A stretch of DNA of 64,000 bases from Fragilaria crotonensis (Eukaryota > Bacillariophyta > Fragilariophyceae > Fragilariales > Fragilariaceae): positions 1-64,000 of the forward strand of contig JAKSYS010000074.1 in NCBI GenBank assembly GCA_022925895.1. The letters run 5' to 3'. Below, piece by piece: positions 10,817 through 21,971 of this stretch. The notes below the pieces were generated by a model that did not search any database, had not been told where the DNA came from, and worked only from the letters and a program-made list of their open reading frames with translations. Position 1 is the stretch's first letter. Each line of letters starts with the position of its first letter. The position numbers were made by a program, and so were the translations under genes.

Positions 10817-11902
10817 CAGGGTTTGACAGTACATAGTACATTAGTGTACTATTAGTAGTTAGTACGTACTATCTACTAATAGTATCTGCACTAATCTGGG
10901 ACCAGGAGGATAATGTACTGTTAGTCTACTTACTAATTTGGGAGATCGACCTTAGTGTACTATTAGTGTACTATTAGTACAAAACGACGGTACAGTACTC
11001 AGTAGCATGGTACACTAGTAGAGTTAATTGCAGTACTCGGAGTATGCGGCAAGGCCTTGGCAGGTTAAGTCAAGAGGAAGAATTTAAAATGATTGACTGC
11101 ATGACAAAAACCTGATGAGCAGCTGTCAGTGATATCCTTGATGTCAGAGATTGTGATTGCAGCACATGATGGGGCAAAATTGGCAGTTGCTTGTCCCCAG
11201 TTTGAGACCCAAGGAATGACATTCAATGAATGATTGTTGTCAATGCACCTGATAGTAAGATACTCAGGCATTTGTTTGACAGCATGATGAAAACCTGATG
11301 AGCAGCTGTCATTCTTGTCCATGTCAGAAATTGTGATTGCAGCCCAAGATGGGGCAAATCCAGAAGGTGTCCCTAATTTGAAGCCCAAGGAATGACATTC
11401 ATTGCACAATGTTGTGTAGTAGAATGATTGTTATGCTCATGATTAGACACTCAGGCATTTGTTTGACTGTATGATGAAAAACCTGATAAGCAGATTTCTA
11501 CACATTATGAATGTTCCTCATGTATGACTAATAAATATAAATTAACAATTTGTTTTGATGGTAAACAGGCTTGTCACACAAAACTTGCAACAAAATGTGC
11601 TGCAAATTTTGTAAAATCAGTTTTGATAACAGTAGGCATCAGTCTTAGATTTCGATAATCTATGTGCTGATATGCACTTCTTCTCCACACTGAAACAGCA
11701 ATTCTACATGAAGATGATAGAAAAAAAATTTCGCCGGCGCGCCTTCATGTGCATTTAGTATACTATTAGTATACTAATAGTACACTAGTTTGGTACGAAG
11801 GTAGAAGTACTATGTACTATTAGTATACTAAAGAGGGACTCTCCGAGGCGTTAGTGTACTATACTATTCCGGTGACCAAAGGGGACGTACTGTCAAACCC
11901 TG
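10817..11902. mobile_element. Non-autonomous hAT-like element, 1086 bp
   Basis: Seen: CAGGGTTTGACAGTAC at 10817-10832 is repeated exactly, inverted, at 11887-11902, and the element is flanked on both sides by ATCGTATA (10809-10816 and 11903-11910), an exact 8-bp target duplication. Subterminal TAGTGTACTATTAGTA-like words recur near both ends in both orientations. The interior has no transposase and holds a tandem repeat. Known: hAT elements make 8-bp duplications, often start CAG, and carry short subterminal motifs bound by their transposase. Inference: a hAT family member mobilised in trans. Its ends differ from those of the coding hAT element at 18.5 kb, so that one is probably not its partner. 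Confidence 0.88.
11099..11510. repeat. Tandem repeat of about 185 bp, 2.2 copies
   Basis: Units start near 11099, 11282 and 11469. Each begins with a GCATGA-AAACCTGATGAGCAG block, continues through ATTGTGATTGCAGC and GATGGGGCAAA, and ends with ACTCAGGCATTTGTTTGAC; the third unit is partial. Copies diverge by substitutions and small indels. The repeat is internal to the hAT-like element and may be part of its structure. Confidence 0.8.
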
Positions 11903-11910
11903 ATCGTATA
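11903..11910 (+). repeat. 8-bp target-site duplication, right copy
   Basis: ATCGTATA, identical to 10809-10816. Perfect identity suggests a fairly recent insertion. Confidence 0.88.
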
Positions 11911-12696
11911 TCGTATTATGCCATGTGCCCGAATTCATGAAGTTCTTCTGTGATTGCTCGTGTTCGTTACGAAAAGGCATTCGATGTCAGGTTGAGCGGT
12001 ACTCATCCACGTTGGTTGACTTTGAAGTGTGTACTTTTGATATTACCGCTCGTCCTCCTTGCTCATTTTTCAAAGCGTCCGATAGACGTTCTAATTCTCA
12101 TCTCGTCTAATTGAGACATTATCTTTAATCGTAAACCTTGTGTCCGAGACTTGAGCGATGAGTCGCATGTGTCATTATCATTCACGAGTTCACATGGGGC
12201 TATTGATGGGGCTCATCGCCGCAAATGTCATAAGGCAGGAATTGTGTAGGGGTACGAGCGACCTACATTTTGGCATTGTTTTTCGCCTTGACAGTGGTTC
12301 TCCAACTGACATGCATTCATACCAATCTCCAATCGATCGATGTGGCATCCATACGCATATCCGATCAACACAATCACACCAATACAGAGGATGTCATGCA
12401 GATTGAGTTGGAGCTCCACCAAGAAACACTGGAAGACGTCCCAACAATCACGGCCTGATTTGAGATGAAGCTCGTGGCTTTAGGAGCTCCAGGGTAACCG
12501 ACATGAGTCGGGGTATGCTAATCATCGAAAACGTTCAACACAGGCATACTGCAGCGAATGCTGGATAAGTAAACACAACACTGCTGCGGCAACAGAGTTG
12601 GTGATGGTTCTGGTTTCTGATAGATGCATTCCTGGGTCGGCTAAATAGAAATTAGTAAAATGCAATGTTATAGAAAAGAATTCCTCCTAGTGTTGT
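11911..12696. other. Spacer with one doubtful short ORF
   Basis: On the plus strand about 12238-12458 reads one hydrophobic helix followed by an acidic tail ending at the TGA near 12456-12458. It has no convincing start and could be a fragment of a membrane-anchored protein or chance. Nothing else recognised. Confidence 0.35.
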
Positions 12697-13545
12697 TTAC
12701 TTCATCATCAAGTTCTCAAACGATTCGTTGAACATGTCAAGTCCTTCCAGCGAAGGCATGCGAGACGTAGCTTCCTCTCTATCGCTCTCATTATCTGTGA
12801 GAATCTCTTCTTCCATGATTCTCCTCTGACTTAGGACGTCGGTTGTCAGAAGAACATCTTGAGTCAACCTAATGGTATCATCACCGCTGCTTGCTCGACG
12901 GCGGACCAAATCAAGCAAATTCGCTTCTGCCTGGCTCACTATCATGAAAACTGAGTCTGGATCCTCGAAAGCGTCAACAGATCGCGGGCCAACGGTCCTC
13001 CATCGTTGGTCTGTCCATAACTCACTTTCGCTTTTACTCTCTTCAGTCCTCATGGACTCAATCATGACGCTTACGAGAGACTCACACTCAGCATCCAAAG
13101 ACACCTTACGCTTCTTCGTTTTGCTATTTGGCGAGTCAGCACGAACCGTTGGTATATCAGGTCCCTTTAACATGTTGTTGTCATTTATTTCATGGGCGTG
13201 ACGCTTACTAAAGTTGCGTTTGGCCGTCACCTGATGACACACCTTGCAATACCTGAAGATGCGTCCACTTTCGCGGCACAAACGATGGCTGCAAACGAGG
13301 ATCTTACCGTGCACGCTGTCTGTCGTGAGCTCAAAGTAGGCATTCTGAGCCGTGTGTGAGTCACACACACCTCTGGCCCGACAAGGAATTCGGATCATTG
13401 GTGTATCCTTGCCTGGCCGTTCTGGTCCAGGTTCTGGACGGAATGGAATGGGCTCAAAGGCATTGCTACTATATGCGTCCTCCATTGGATCTTCAAAGAT
13501 GAAGCAGTTTGGGGTTTCGTACGGTGCAATAATAGTCTTATTCAT
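12697..13545 (-). CDS. Diatom Cys/His-rich protein with CRARG...FRYC core
   Basis: About 282 residues from the ATG at 13543-13545. The N-terminal region is acidic and Pro-rich (FRPEPGPERPGKD). The core, roughly residues 55-115, reads IPCRARGVCDSHTAQNAYF, LVCSHRLCRESGRIFRYC and CKVCHQVTAKRNFSKRHAH. Its spaced Cys and His pairs look like a metal-binding module. A basic KTKKRK stretch that could be a nuclear signal follows, then a Ser/Glu-rich, partly helical C terminus. I recognise this core from many uncharacterised diatom proteins. Function is unknown; DNA binding is only a guess. The upstream part is open for a few codons without ATG, so a missed 5' exon is possible. Confidence 0.7.
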   Translation of the reverse strand: MNKTIIAPYETPNCFIFEDPMEDAYSSNAFEPIPFRPEPGPERPGKDTPMIRIPCRARGVCDSHTAQNAYFELTTDSVHGKILVCSHRLCRESGRIFRYCKVCHQVTAKRNFSKRHAHEINDNNMLKGPDIPTVRADSPNSKTKKRKVSLDAECESLVSVMIESMRTEESKSESELWTDQRWRTVGPRSVDAFEDPDSVFMIVSQAEANLLDLVRRRASSGDDTIRLTQDVLLTTDVLSQRRIMEEEILTDNESDREEATSRMPSLEGLDMFNESFENLMMK

Positions 13546-15479
13546 GTCTGAATCATGCACGTTTTGGCTTGAAACTGTGCGCGGTGTTACACACTGAGTA
13601 ATGAAATTTGTGAGCCAATGCTCGCCATGTTCCCGAACTTGTGAATGAATCCGATTTTTTTAGCTTCCAATTGTTGTGTCATGGGGCTTAAGTCGTCAGT
13701 TTTGTCATAGGAGAACGAACAAAGTGGTCTCATTCGTGCCTCGAAGTCGAAATTGTGGGCAGTCATTGACTGAATTGTCATGGTTGGATCCTAACGATTG
13801 AAGTCGCCTTCTCTCGAGCGAACTACATGTGTTTTTCATAAACATTGATTAGGACGGACGTATGATAATTCAAGTTTTAGTCGATATTTTTTACTTAATC
13901 TTCCAGGACATTTGAGTCGCTAGTGACGTAAATCCAGTCATTCTCGTCAAGCCGTCGATCCATTAGTGCAACAATCTCCAGTGCAATATGTACTCTACCT
14001 GGTTCAAGTTCGGAGTAATCCTTGCATATAGGTCCAGTAACTCCGGCGAAGCACGTTTGGTTGGCATGGATTGAGATAAAGATTTATGCATTTTGCATGA
14101 TGAATCATACTATCATACTATAGAGCATTCAACACTCGGTAAAGTCTACCAGGTACGGTAGGTCTCTATGACATACACACTAATTGCGCGCAACTCCAGT
14201 GGGCAACGCGCATAACGCTACTACCTTTGTGTACAGTACAAGTAGACTGCATTAACCGGACCCGTGGCTAACAATGAAAGTACAGTACCTGGTACTTGTA
14301 CTGGAGTCCTCATTCACAGCACGCAGTTGCATGTTGCATGTTGCATCACATCATCAATCTCAGCATCTCAACACTCGCAGCAACAATCCACACTCCGCAC
14401 CACAGGATTTCCAACCGCAGACAGCAGGCCCTACATTATATGCATACCTGAGGTCACATCAGTCCGATCATTGCCTACAAAATCAAGGCTGAAGACCTAT
14501 TCCAACTGCTGCCAGTACTTATTCGATGAATTGGTCGTCGTTGACGTGTGCCATTGGCATTCCATCCGAATCTCTGGGGAAGATTCTTCGCAATTTTTAG
14601 CAATTCCATACCCCGATGAATGTGCAATGTGTGCATGCAATTCATGGACACCTCAGACTAAATTTCGGTGGTAAAATACTTACGATAACGGAGGAACATG
14701 GAAACGCAGACAAGAATGCAAGTCCAACCACCATGGACTTGTTGAACGAGGTGTTTGTCGTCCGCTCTTCTCAACTCCATTATCAGAGTATTGCCCGTAC
14801 AAGTCAGATGCTTGAGAACAATATGTCGCCCATCCGTCGGTGTAGCTCTTTCGGTGGTCAATGTGGTTGATCACTAGAGGGCTTTTAAGGGCGCCCTGAC
14901 TATCCAACGCCTCACCGAGAGCACATGCACTGAGTGCTGGTAACTGGGTAAAGCGTTAAAAAGATGATAGGAATCCACAAAGCAGTAAGCGCACAAAGAG
15001 TTGTAATCCTAAGAATTCTCAGTTCCCATAATCGTATCGTTTTCTTCATCTGAGTGCTGCATCGTCATTGCCACAAACATGCTTATCTCTACCACAGGTA
15101 CATAAAGATTCTTCACAAATTTGCATTTGTACATCTTCAGCAGTATCAGTTCAACTTTAACTGATGTCCTGTGCCTCAATTGTTCAAAGAGTGATGGCAG
15201 TCTGGCCCATCAATTTCGACGCCTCTTCTTGTTACTAACATCTCTCTCCACCCTTTCAGAAACTATCATCGAGAGGGACTGAGACAGCGTGAACCTGACT
15301 GATTGAGGCAACATCTTCACAGCTCCAGAGCCTCTGTTCCATCTGCTGATCTGTATTGCATTTTAGACAGGTTGAAAGTCATCTAGCCACAACTCTGCAA
15401 GTTCCAAAGTAGCAAGTTTTGTTCTTGGTCCGCAAGACGAACCATGCTCAGAGGATCTATCGCTTACTGCAACGTCATG
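13546..15479. other. Long spacer without recognised gene
   Basis: About 1.9 kb with only short, low-quality frames. It contains AT-rich stretches and GTAC-type words (for example GTACCTGGTACTTGTACTGG near 14285). No RNA gene or element ends seen. Confidence 0.45.
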
Positions 15480-15499
15480 GTCAAAGGCTCATGAAACTG

Positions 15500-15945
15500 A
15501 TTTCCACCCAAAACGGTTCTTCATTTCCTTGGTCGGACAAACTTTGCCATTGGCCTGGTAACACAGGACTGGTTGATCCAGGACAACGCCAACTGCCACC
15601 ATCTTTGCAACAATCACAATCCTAACAGGCAGAACGGTCGATGCTGATTGGCACAGATATTGCAAGCGGTTTACACTCCACCCCCGCAAAAATAGAGTCC
15701 AGTCGCGGATCAGGGAGTGCCAGTTCCAAGATGGAGCAGAACCAATCCAACCTGACATGGAGGGCGCGTGATCAATGCAACAGTCTGCAAATTCGTCCTT
15801 GAGGATCCGAAACAACTCATTATCACAGCAAAGATCACTCCTTCTATTGGCATCCAAAAAGTGGATCTTGCAGACTGCCTTGGGATTGTTGGGCTGGGCT
15901 TCCGCTGGGCAAAACAACAATCAACCTTGGTGGAGAAGAGGGAAT
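15500..15945 (-). pseudogene. Degenerate third copy of the Cys-rich repeat module
   Basis: Aligns by eye to the two better copies upstream, with many substitutions and frame changes: AACAATCAACCTTGGTGGAG, GCTTCCGCTGGGCAAA, CATGGAGGGCGCGTGATC and AGAGTCCAGTCGCGGATCA all have counterparts. In protein terms [10 protein letters not shown] and CCIDHAPSMSG echo [11 protein letters not shown] and [13 protein letters not shown]. Inference: an older duplicate that has decayed. Confidence 0.65.
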
Positions 15946-16009
15946 TATAGATAGGTGGTGGTTATTTGGGTTGGGGGCAAAGATCCCAACTGGCAATACT
16001 GTGACACAC

Positions 16010-16585
16010 TCGCAGCTGCGTAAACCCAGGCTTAATAATGCCATCCCCACGATCCATCGGACAGGACAGCACATGTGACCCTCGTCGCAAATGTTAGGTC
16101 CGGGTTCGAGCGCTGGGTCGCAACATGGACAAACTCGAGCTGTTTCGAATCCGAATTCGCCAGGACATTGGACCGGGCCAGTTGGAGATACTGGACATGC
16201 CCACGAACCGTCGCCACAGCACGTTGCTTCTCGACCACCGATGCAGCTTGGCTTGGTCGTCGGGTCGCAGCAGCAGATGCGGCCTAGTGGTTGTTTGACA
16301 CGAACATCGCCGCAAGTGTAGAGACCAGTCGCCGGATCGGGGCACAGCAAGGTCCCATCGGAGCAGCACGCCCAGTCTCCAACTGGACATGGAGGGCGTT
16401 CGCGATCGATGCAACACTTGTCACAAATCTTTCCTTTCGGCGATTCGAATGAGACCTGACCGTTGCACAAGTATGTACCGTCCGCAGACGGACACGTCCA
16501 AGTGCCATCTTCACAGCAGGCAGCCTTCGGGCAACTGGGTTTGGCTTCCGCCACGCAGCAATCAATCTTGGTAGGTGGTGGAGTC
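16010..16585 (-). repeat. Large direct repeat, copy B
   Basis: Partner of 16853-17428. Its 3' margin (16010-16080) is more divergent, with small indels relative to copy A. Confidence 0.85.
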
Positions 16586-16594
16586 GGCGACAGA

Positions 16595-16810
16595 TCCGGA
16601 GTCGGCGTTGGTGTCTGGTCCGGATGTGGCGTTGGTAACTGATCCGGAGGTGGCGTTGGCTTGGTTGTAGGCTTTGGAGTCGGCGTTGGTGCCTGATCCG
16701 GAGGAGGCGTCGGTTCCTGATCCGGAGTCGGCGTTGGTGCCTGATCCGGAGTCGGCGTTGGTGCCTGATCCGGAGGTGGCGTTGGCTTGGGTGAAGGCTT
16801 TGGAGTTGGC
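16595..16810 (-). repeat. Pro/Thr-rich linker, short tandem repeats
   Basis: Repeats of about 30 bp encode TPTPDQAP and variants such as TPPPDQ and TPTPKP. Such linkers are extended and often O-glycosylated in secreted proteins. They separate the two Cys-rich blocks. Confidence 0.85.
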
Positions 16811-16852
16811 TGGCAAACGATCCCAACTGGCGGCTGTGTCACCACGACGCCA

Positions 16853-17428
16853 CTGCAGCCGTAAAACCCAGGCTGTCCAATAATGCTGCATCCCCACGAT
16901 CCATCGGGACAGCACATGTGACCTTCGTCGCAAATGTTTGGTCCGGGTTCGAGGGCTGGGTCACAACATGGACAAACTCGAGCTGTTTCGAATCCGAATT
17001 CGCCAGGACATTGGACCGGGCCAGTTGGAGATACTGGACATGCCCACGAACCGTCGCCACAGCACGTTGCTTCTCGACCACCGATGCAGCTTGGCTTGGT
17101 CGTCGGGTCGCAGCAGCAGATGCGGCCTAGTGGTTGTTTGACACGAGCATCGCCGCAAGTGTAGAGACCAGTGGTTGGATCGGGGCACAGCAAGGTCCCA
17201 TCGAAGCAGCACGCCCAGTCTCCAACTGGGCATGGAGGGCGTTCGTGGTCGATGCAACACTTGTCACAAATCTTTCCTTTCGGCGATTCGAATGAGACCG
17301 GACCGTTGCACAAGTATGTACCGTCCGCAGACGGACACGTCCAAGTGCCATCTTCACAGCAGGCAGCCTTCGGGCAAATGGTTTGGCTTCCGCCACGCAG
17401 CAATCAATCTTGGTAGGTGGTGGCGTTG
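16853..17428 (-). repeat. Large direct repeat, copy A
   Basis: Nearly identical to 16010-16585 over about 575 bp with a constant offset of 843 bp. Only scattered mismatches separate them, so duplication or gene conversion is recent. Confidence 0.85.
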
Positions 17429-17702
17429 GCGCCTTAGTTTGTGGGCAAATTGTTCCAGGTGCTGGTTCTGTTACAATTTTGCCACTACACAGGTACACGC
17501 CCGGTGTGTCTAGGAGACCACATCCCCATGTTCCGTCCGGGCAACAAATAGATGTAACTTGGCATACGTCAGGTCCCGGTTGTAAACTCATTTCACAACA
17601 CGGAGGAAGTAAGGGTGGGGACACGAGTGTGTCATTGATTGCAGCACGAATGATCTTGCATAATGCTAATGTAGGTATTAGGAGACGCAGGTGAATTCTC
17701 AT

Positions 17703-18525
17703 GTTGAATTTTCAATCAACAAGGCGGTAAAATTGGAAAGATCTGTGTTTGTGAGAAAACATTGACACTCGTGATTCGAGAAGATCTTTTTTCATGTTTT
17801 CTCTGTGAGTTTACAGACAGAATGGGATCTCATTCGATTTCCTCTTCTCTCTAGCTTAAGTTTTACATATATGAGTGGCATTCATCGATTTCTGCGCTGG
17901 GTTAAGTGTTCCAGACTTTGCTGGCTTGCACTTTGACTGCGGACACGTTCCTACTAGGTTCAATTTCATTATTCCGATCTCGAAGAGCACATAAGATTTA
18001 ACCGAGATTTTTTGAAGGATTTGATATACCACATGTGTCACGAGCCTCATCGAGCTTGATTGCGTGTGGAATTGACATATGCATAGTGTTACCAAATTCA
18101 GGGAATGGTATCAGGTAGTACTTGTACTAGCAATTTTTTGTCTTCAGATTGTCGATCTGAGGTCCCTGAAGTTGAATGCAGAGAACGTGCATTCCGCACG
18201 CTGAAATGGGACTTTTCGTCGATTTGGATTCGTCGAAAACATGATGTGCCTGCCGTGCAGGAAGCGGAACAGATTAAACAGCGTGAACGCTATCGTGAGA
18301 TTGTGACGCATGTGTTCATTCTTTTTTTTGAACTGCTAGAGTGTACTGTAGTACCAGACTACCGGTAGTTATAGTTAAAGGAACAATCCTATAACCTTAA
18401 AACCGGATAAAAACAAAAATGGATAATTGCCCATCGTTTTACCCCTTTTGTCGCTTTCAGTCCATACCTTGCTACTCCGAATACACAAAAGGGAAAAATC
18501 TGATTTCATTTTTGTCGCCAAATGA
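17703..18525. other. Spacer between Cys-rich gene and hAT element
   Basis: Contains the upstream region of the Cys-rich gene and one CTACCGGTAG near 18360. A plus-strand frame at 18105-18368 has no recognisable domain and is not supported. Confidence 0.45.
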
Positions 18526-18533
18526 CTGATAAG
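18526..18533 (+). repeat. 8-bp target-site duplication of hAT, left
   Basis: CTGATAAG, identical to 21188-21195. Confidence 0.9.
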
Positions 18534-21187
18534 CAGGGCTGTTTATTATAGGCGGGCGCCTAAATTACCTAAATTAGATTAATTTAGTCGCCTTGTCGAG
18601 GCTTATTCTAGGCTTAATTTAGGCGTGTATAGATGGTTCGTAGGCTTTACGAGCGAACAAGGGATGAATTGCTCTACAAGGTAAAATGTAAAATAAGCTG
18701 GTTGAATGGTTTGGAAGGTTTACTCTTTAATAGTGGTTTATATCACTCCTTCTAATCCGAAATCCGACAACCCCTTCCGAAAGCAATCCTTTTCCCATCT
18801 TAGGATCGAGAAGTCAGACTCTACTACTAGTACTGTTCTTGTGGCTGCCAGGAAATAGTGTTGCTACAACACCACAATACTCCATCAGGTTTGGCAACCG
18901 AGAACTGAGGAAACTCCAACCATCCTGGAAGCTTGATCTGCTTCTTGAGCGAATCAATGCCCTCCTTCAAACTGATTCCAAGTGGTAGGTGTAGAGGAGT
19001 GTTTTGTGTTCGTCGGCAATGATGCATGTCAATCAGTGATGCTGCGAAACGGTGCTCCAATCTGAAGGCATGCTGACAAATCTTGCGAATAAAGTATGCA
19101 GCAGAGAGCTTAATGAGCTCGTGCGGTAACACAGGAGAAAGAGAATTGGGATCTGCACATGGATTATTGCCATGGCTGAACGCAGTAGATAGAGATCTCG
19201 TCAATTCGGTTGCAAGCTGTAACATAAGCGAGGGCGATATTGCGTTGAAGATCCTTCTGCTCGCATTCCAAGCTTTCATTAAGCAACGTGTCAACCCAAG
19301 TTGCCAATCCACGAGAAATTCTTGAACGCTTGTGAAAGCAAGCAATTGCATAACGACCACTGATGATTTGAGTTGACGGGTCAAGAGCAGCCAGTAGTGG
19401 ATTCCGCAGTAAGCGACCCAACTGTACCCACATCGGCAATAAAGATGTCAATGAGGCCGTTTGGCGCTGCTTGTTGTTGATCGGTGAGCATTGTTAAGCC
19501 TTGGATGCTTCGGAATGTGATAGCTGTGCGAGTTGTAACGTGATGCATAGCTAGCAGAGCGAGCAACCACCAGAGGCGCGCGGGGGGGGGGGGGGGGGGG
19601 CAGAAGTTGGCAGTTTTGCCTCAACATGAGCAACAACCAAGTAACTGTGGCAGATGAAGCTTGAACCATGAAATAGCCTTTTCTGCAGAGAGCCACCGAT
19701 CGACAACTCGTGGGCACATTCTTGTTTGCATCTCTGCAATCAGGTTGAGCTGTTGTGCCAGCAGCTGAGTGATGAATCCAGTCAGAATGGAATAAATCGC
19801 TCCTTGACAACGTTCTTCATGATGTCCTCCATAACCAGATCGAGCTGATGTGCTCCACACCATATCCGAGTAAGTTGGCAGGAATCATGCATTGCATTGT
19901 CGAGGCAAGTAACAACACCAGCGACACGACCTGTCATATTTTGGGCCCCATCAGACGTCACACCATGTAGGCGAATGTTCCAATCTGGATAGAGAACAGT
20001 CAAGAATTTGTTCACCATCGTGAACATCACTTCACCAGCTGTTTGTCAATCATGCATAAGAAGGGCACACCCGTGAGGTTGACAATGTCATTAAACTCAG
20101 GAATAAAAACTCCAAATTGCAACCTGAGATACGATGTGCGTGCTTTGATGAGTTGGTGCAGAGTCCAGCGCTAAGGAAAACGCCTATGAATGGCGCAAAT
20201 GGCGTGCAATGCGTTGCAGATTCACAGCACAGATCACTCCAATGAAGTTGCGACATCTTGTCGTGAGCAAGCTCGCAAACCAGGGCTTGCCAGAACATTG
20301 TAGGTGCAACCAATAATGTTGGATTCCATACGGAAAGAGGTTCCACAGGACATGTAACGAACAACCAAGACAAATACTGTTTTCGCCTTTGGAAAAGTCA
20401 CTGAATAAGAGTAGTTCTCTTCGTCCTCCTCTGAATTTGCTCGCATAAACAACAAAATCGCTCGATCTTGTGCAGTTGCCACGGTTGCACCACGTTGATT
20501 GAGTAGTAGTGCTTGAAGCTCGGACCGAGATCCAAATCCGGCATCCTCCTCAAGAGAATTTTTGTCTTTATCACTATTAACGTCATCAACAGGATCGATT
20601 ATCATTTTGCCCACAATAGTTTCCACGATACTCTTCTCAATATCGAAGACCTTCTGTCGCTCTGTGCCCAAAGACTCAGATGCAAAATGTGCCTTAATGG
20701 AACTTTTGAACACACTTGTCAGGGCGTCGTTAAAAATCAAGGGCATTGTAAAGGGCCCACTGAGATGGATGCTGTGCACGAAGGTGGTTCTCAATGTCGT
20801 TGTATCAGAATGGGGCAATCCATCCTTGTTGAACTTTTGGATCCCACATTCTCCTCACGACCAAACACAATGCAGAAGCGACACTGAAGGCCAATCACCA
20901 TCCCTGTTGAAGCGTGATGATGAGCAATCTTGAGGCCGTATTGGATATCATTGCCCTTCACATAGGCAGAAGAATGTTGACAAGAAGACATTGATTTGAG
21001 CCACAATGGAAGCAAGCAATGAATGCAAAGGTACCTTGATAAGGCGCAAGAACAAGTGTACTACTATAGCTATCCACAGAACCAATTGCATGGTACTATG
21101 TCTGTCCGTACGCTTTATTTTTGCGAGGTCGCACGTCTTAATTTAGGGGGCGGGAACCCGGGCAATTGCCTAAAATAAACAGCCATG
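18534..21187 (-). mobile_element. hAT transposon with coding remains, 2.65 kb
   Basis: Seen: CAGGGCTGTTTATTATAGGC at 18534-18553 matches, inverted, the other end at 21168-21187 (CATGGCTGTTTATTTTAGGC), with two mismatches in 20. CTGATAAG flanks both ends (18526-18533 and 21188-21195), an exact 8-bp target duplication. The interior encodes hAT transposase parts on the minus strand. Together these establish family and boundaries. The reading frame is broken in several places and a run of 19 G interrupts it near 19582-19600. Confidence 0.92.
18827..21015 (-). pseudogene. hAT transposase, frame-broken
   Basis: From right to left: a possible zinc-finger segment with two cysteines (QCRFCIVFGREENVG, near 20880); a middle region at 20818-20234; the strongly hAT-like catalytic block GVTSDGAQNMTGRVAGVV followed by CQLTRIWCGAHQLDLV (near 19970-19840), where the Asp of SDG is the expected nuclease acid and the C..H pair is typical; and a C-terminal part at 19384-18827. 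The pieces are in at least four frames, and the G19 tract near 19590 disrupts one. I see no clear complete dimerisation domain. Confidence 0.8.
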
Positions 21188-21195
21188 CTGATAAG
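21188..21195 (+). repeat. 8-bp target-site duplication of hAT, right
   Basis: CTGATAAG, identical to 18526-18533. Confidence 0.9.
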
Positions 21196-21823
21196 CAAGT
21201 TATCACAGCGGCGTTTTGAAGATTCCATGACCGGGCAAAAATTTCTGTCTCAGGCGTACTACCACTCTTTTGAACCGCACTCATTCTGAAAAACGCATCC
21301 TCCGATAGAACAACGTCTCAGTCAGTTGTCATCCCTGCCTTCCAATTAGGCATCAGCAGGCTAAGGGTTTAACCCCATCAACAAGAGGTTGAATTAAAGG
21401 TAGATCATTTTCTAAATGCTAAGTTAAAAGCGTACTAGTAGGTTAAAGGCAACAACATTAGTTTACAGGCAGTAACTTTCTTAATTTTACCCCTCAAGAA
21501 AGATTGGTGTTCAACCATCATACCGTGTATTGTGGCACATGGATTCAAGGTTGAAAGTGCATGATAATTTAAGTTGGTGTGATTGGAGCTACTTGGCTCC
21601 ATATGATGACATTGGTGTAATACCCGCGCCAGCAGTCGTCTCAACACTTCACCCTCTTCCGCGACCGCTCTGATAGCCTCATCTTCCCCATCTACATCTG
21701 CATTCCTCATTTTCCACCATTCTTGTTACCATTGCTAGCATATGATTGTCATTCTTGCCACCTGCCACTTTTGCCCCAAATTATTCTTGGTGGGTAGGTG
21801 GTGCTGTATCTGATACAAGTGCA
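21196..21823. other. Spacer between hAT element and LINE
   Basis: About 630 bp. A minus-strand frame at 21435-21710 begins acidic but shows no domain. This stretch was contiguous with the sequence now at 31155 onward before the LINE inserted. Confidence 0.45.
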
Positions 21824-21840
21824 GAACCAACCACAAAATA
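21824..21840 (+). repeat. 17-bp LINE target-site duplication, left
   Basis: GAACCAACCACAAAATA, identical to 31138-31154. It adjoins the A/T-rich simple repeat that forms the LINE 3' tail. Confidence 0.9.
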
Positions 21841-21971
21841 AATAAATAAATATAAACTAATTATTGGGTTAGCACCGTCTCCAACCTTTGTCAAGATTGA
21901 AGTGTGTACCCCGGAGTGGCGTCACTGTACTAGTACAGTGTCGCGGCCCCCCTTACTAAAATGTTCCACGA

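Larger units (their letters stand above)
15844..17702 (-). pseudogene. Secreted Cys-rich repeat protein with TP-rich linker, frame-broken
   Basis: Starts at the ATG at 17700-17702 with a signal peptide, then repeated modules of the form CC-x-DGTWxCP with paired cysteines (for example [42 protein letters not shown]). Two nearly identical blocks of about 575 bp (near 16853-17428 and 16010-16585, offset 843 bp) flank a Pro/Thr-rich linker of PTPTPDQA repeats. The pattern recalls granulin-like or small Cys-knot modules, but I cannot assign a family. One base appears missing near 17386 in the first block compared with the second (GGTTTGG against GGGTTTGG), and the second block changes frame near 16060. 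Either the gene is decaying or the assembly has indels. Expected location: secreted or cell-wall surface. Confidence 0.7.

Noticed and set aside
14264-14674. Plus-strand ORF of 136 codons
   Set aside because: Starts in a simple GTAC-rich stretch and shows no recognisable motif.
16075-17513. Several plus-strand ORFs over the Cys-rich gene
   Set aside because: Antisense shadows of the duplicated Cys-rich coding blocks; they repeat with the same 843-bp offset.
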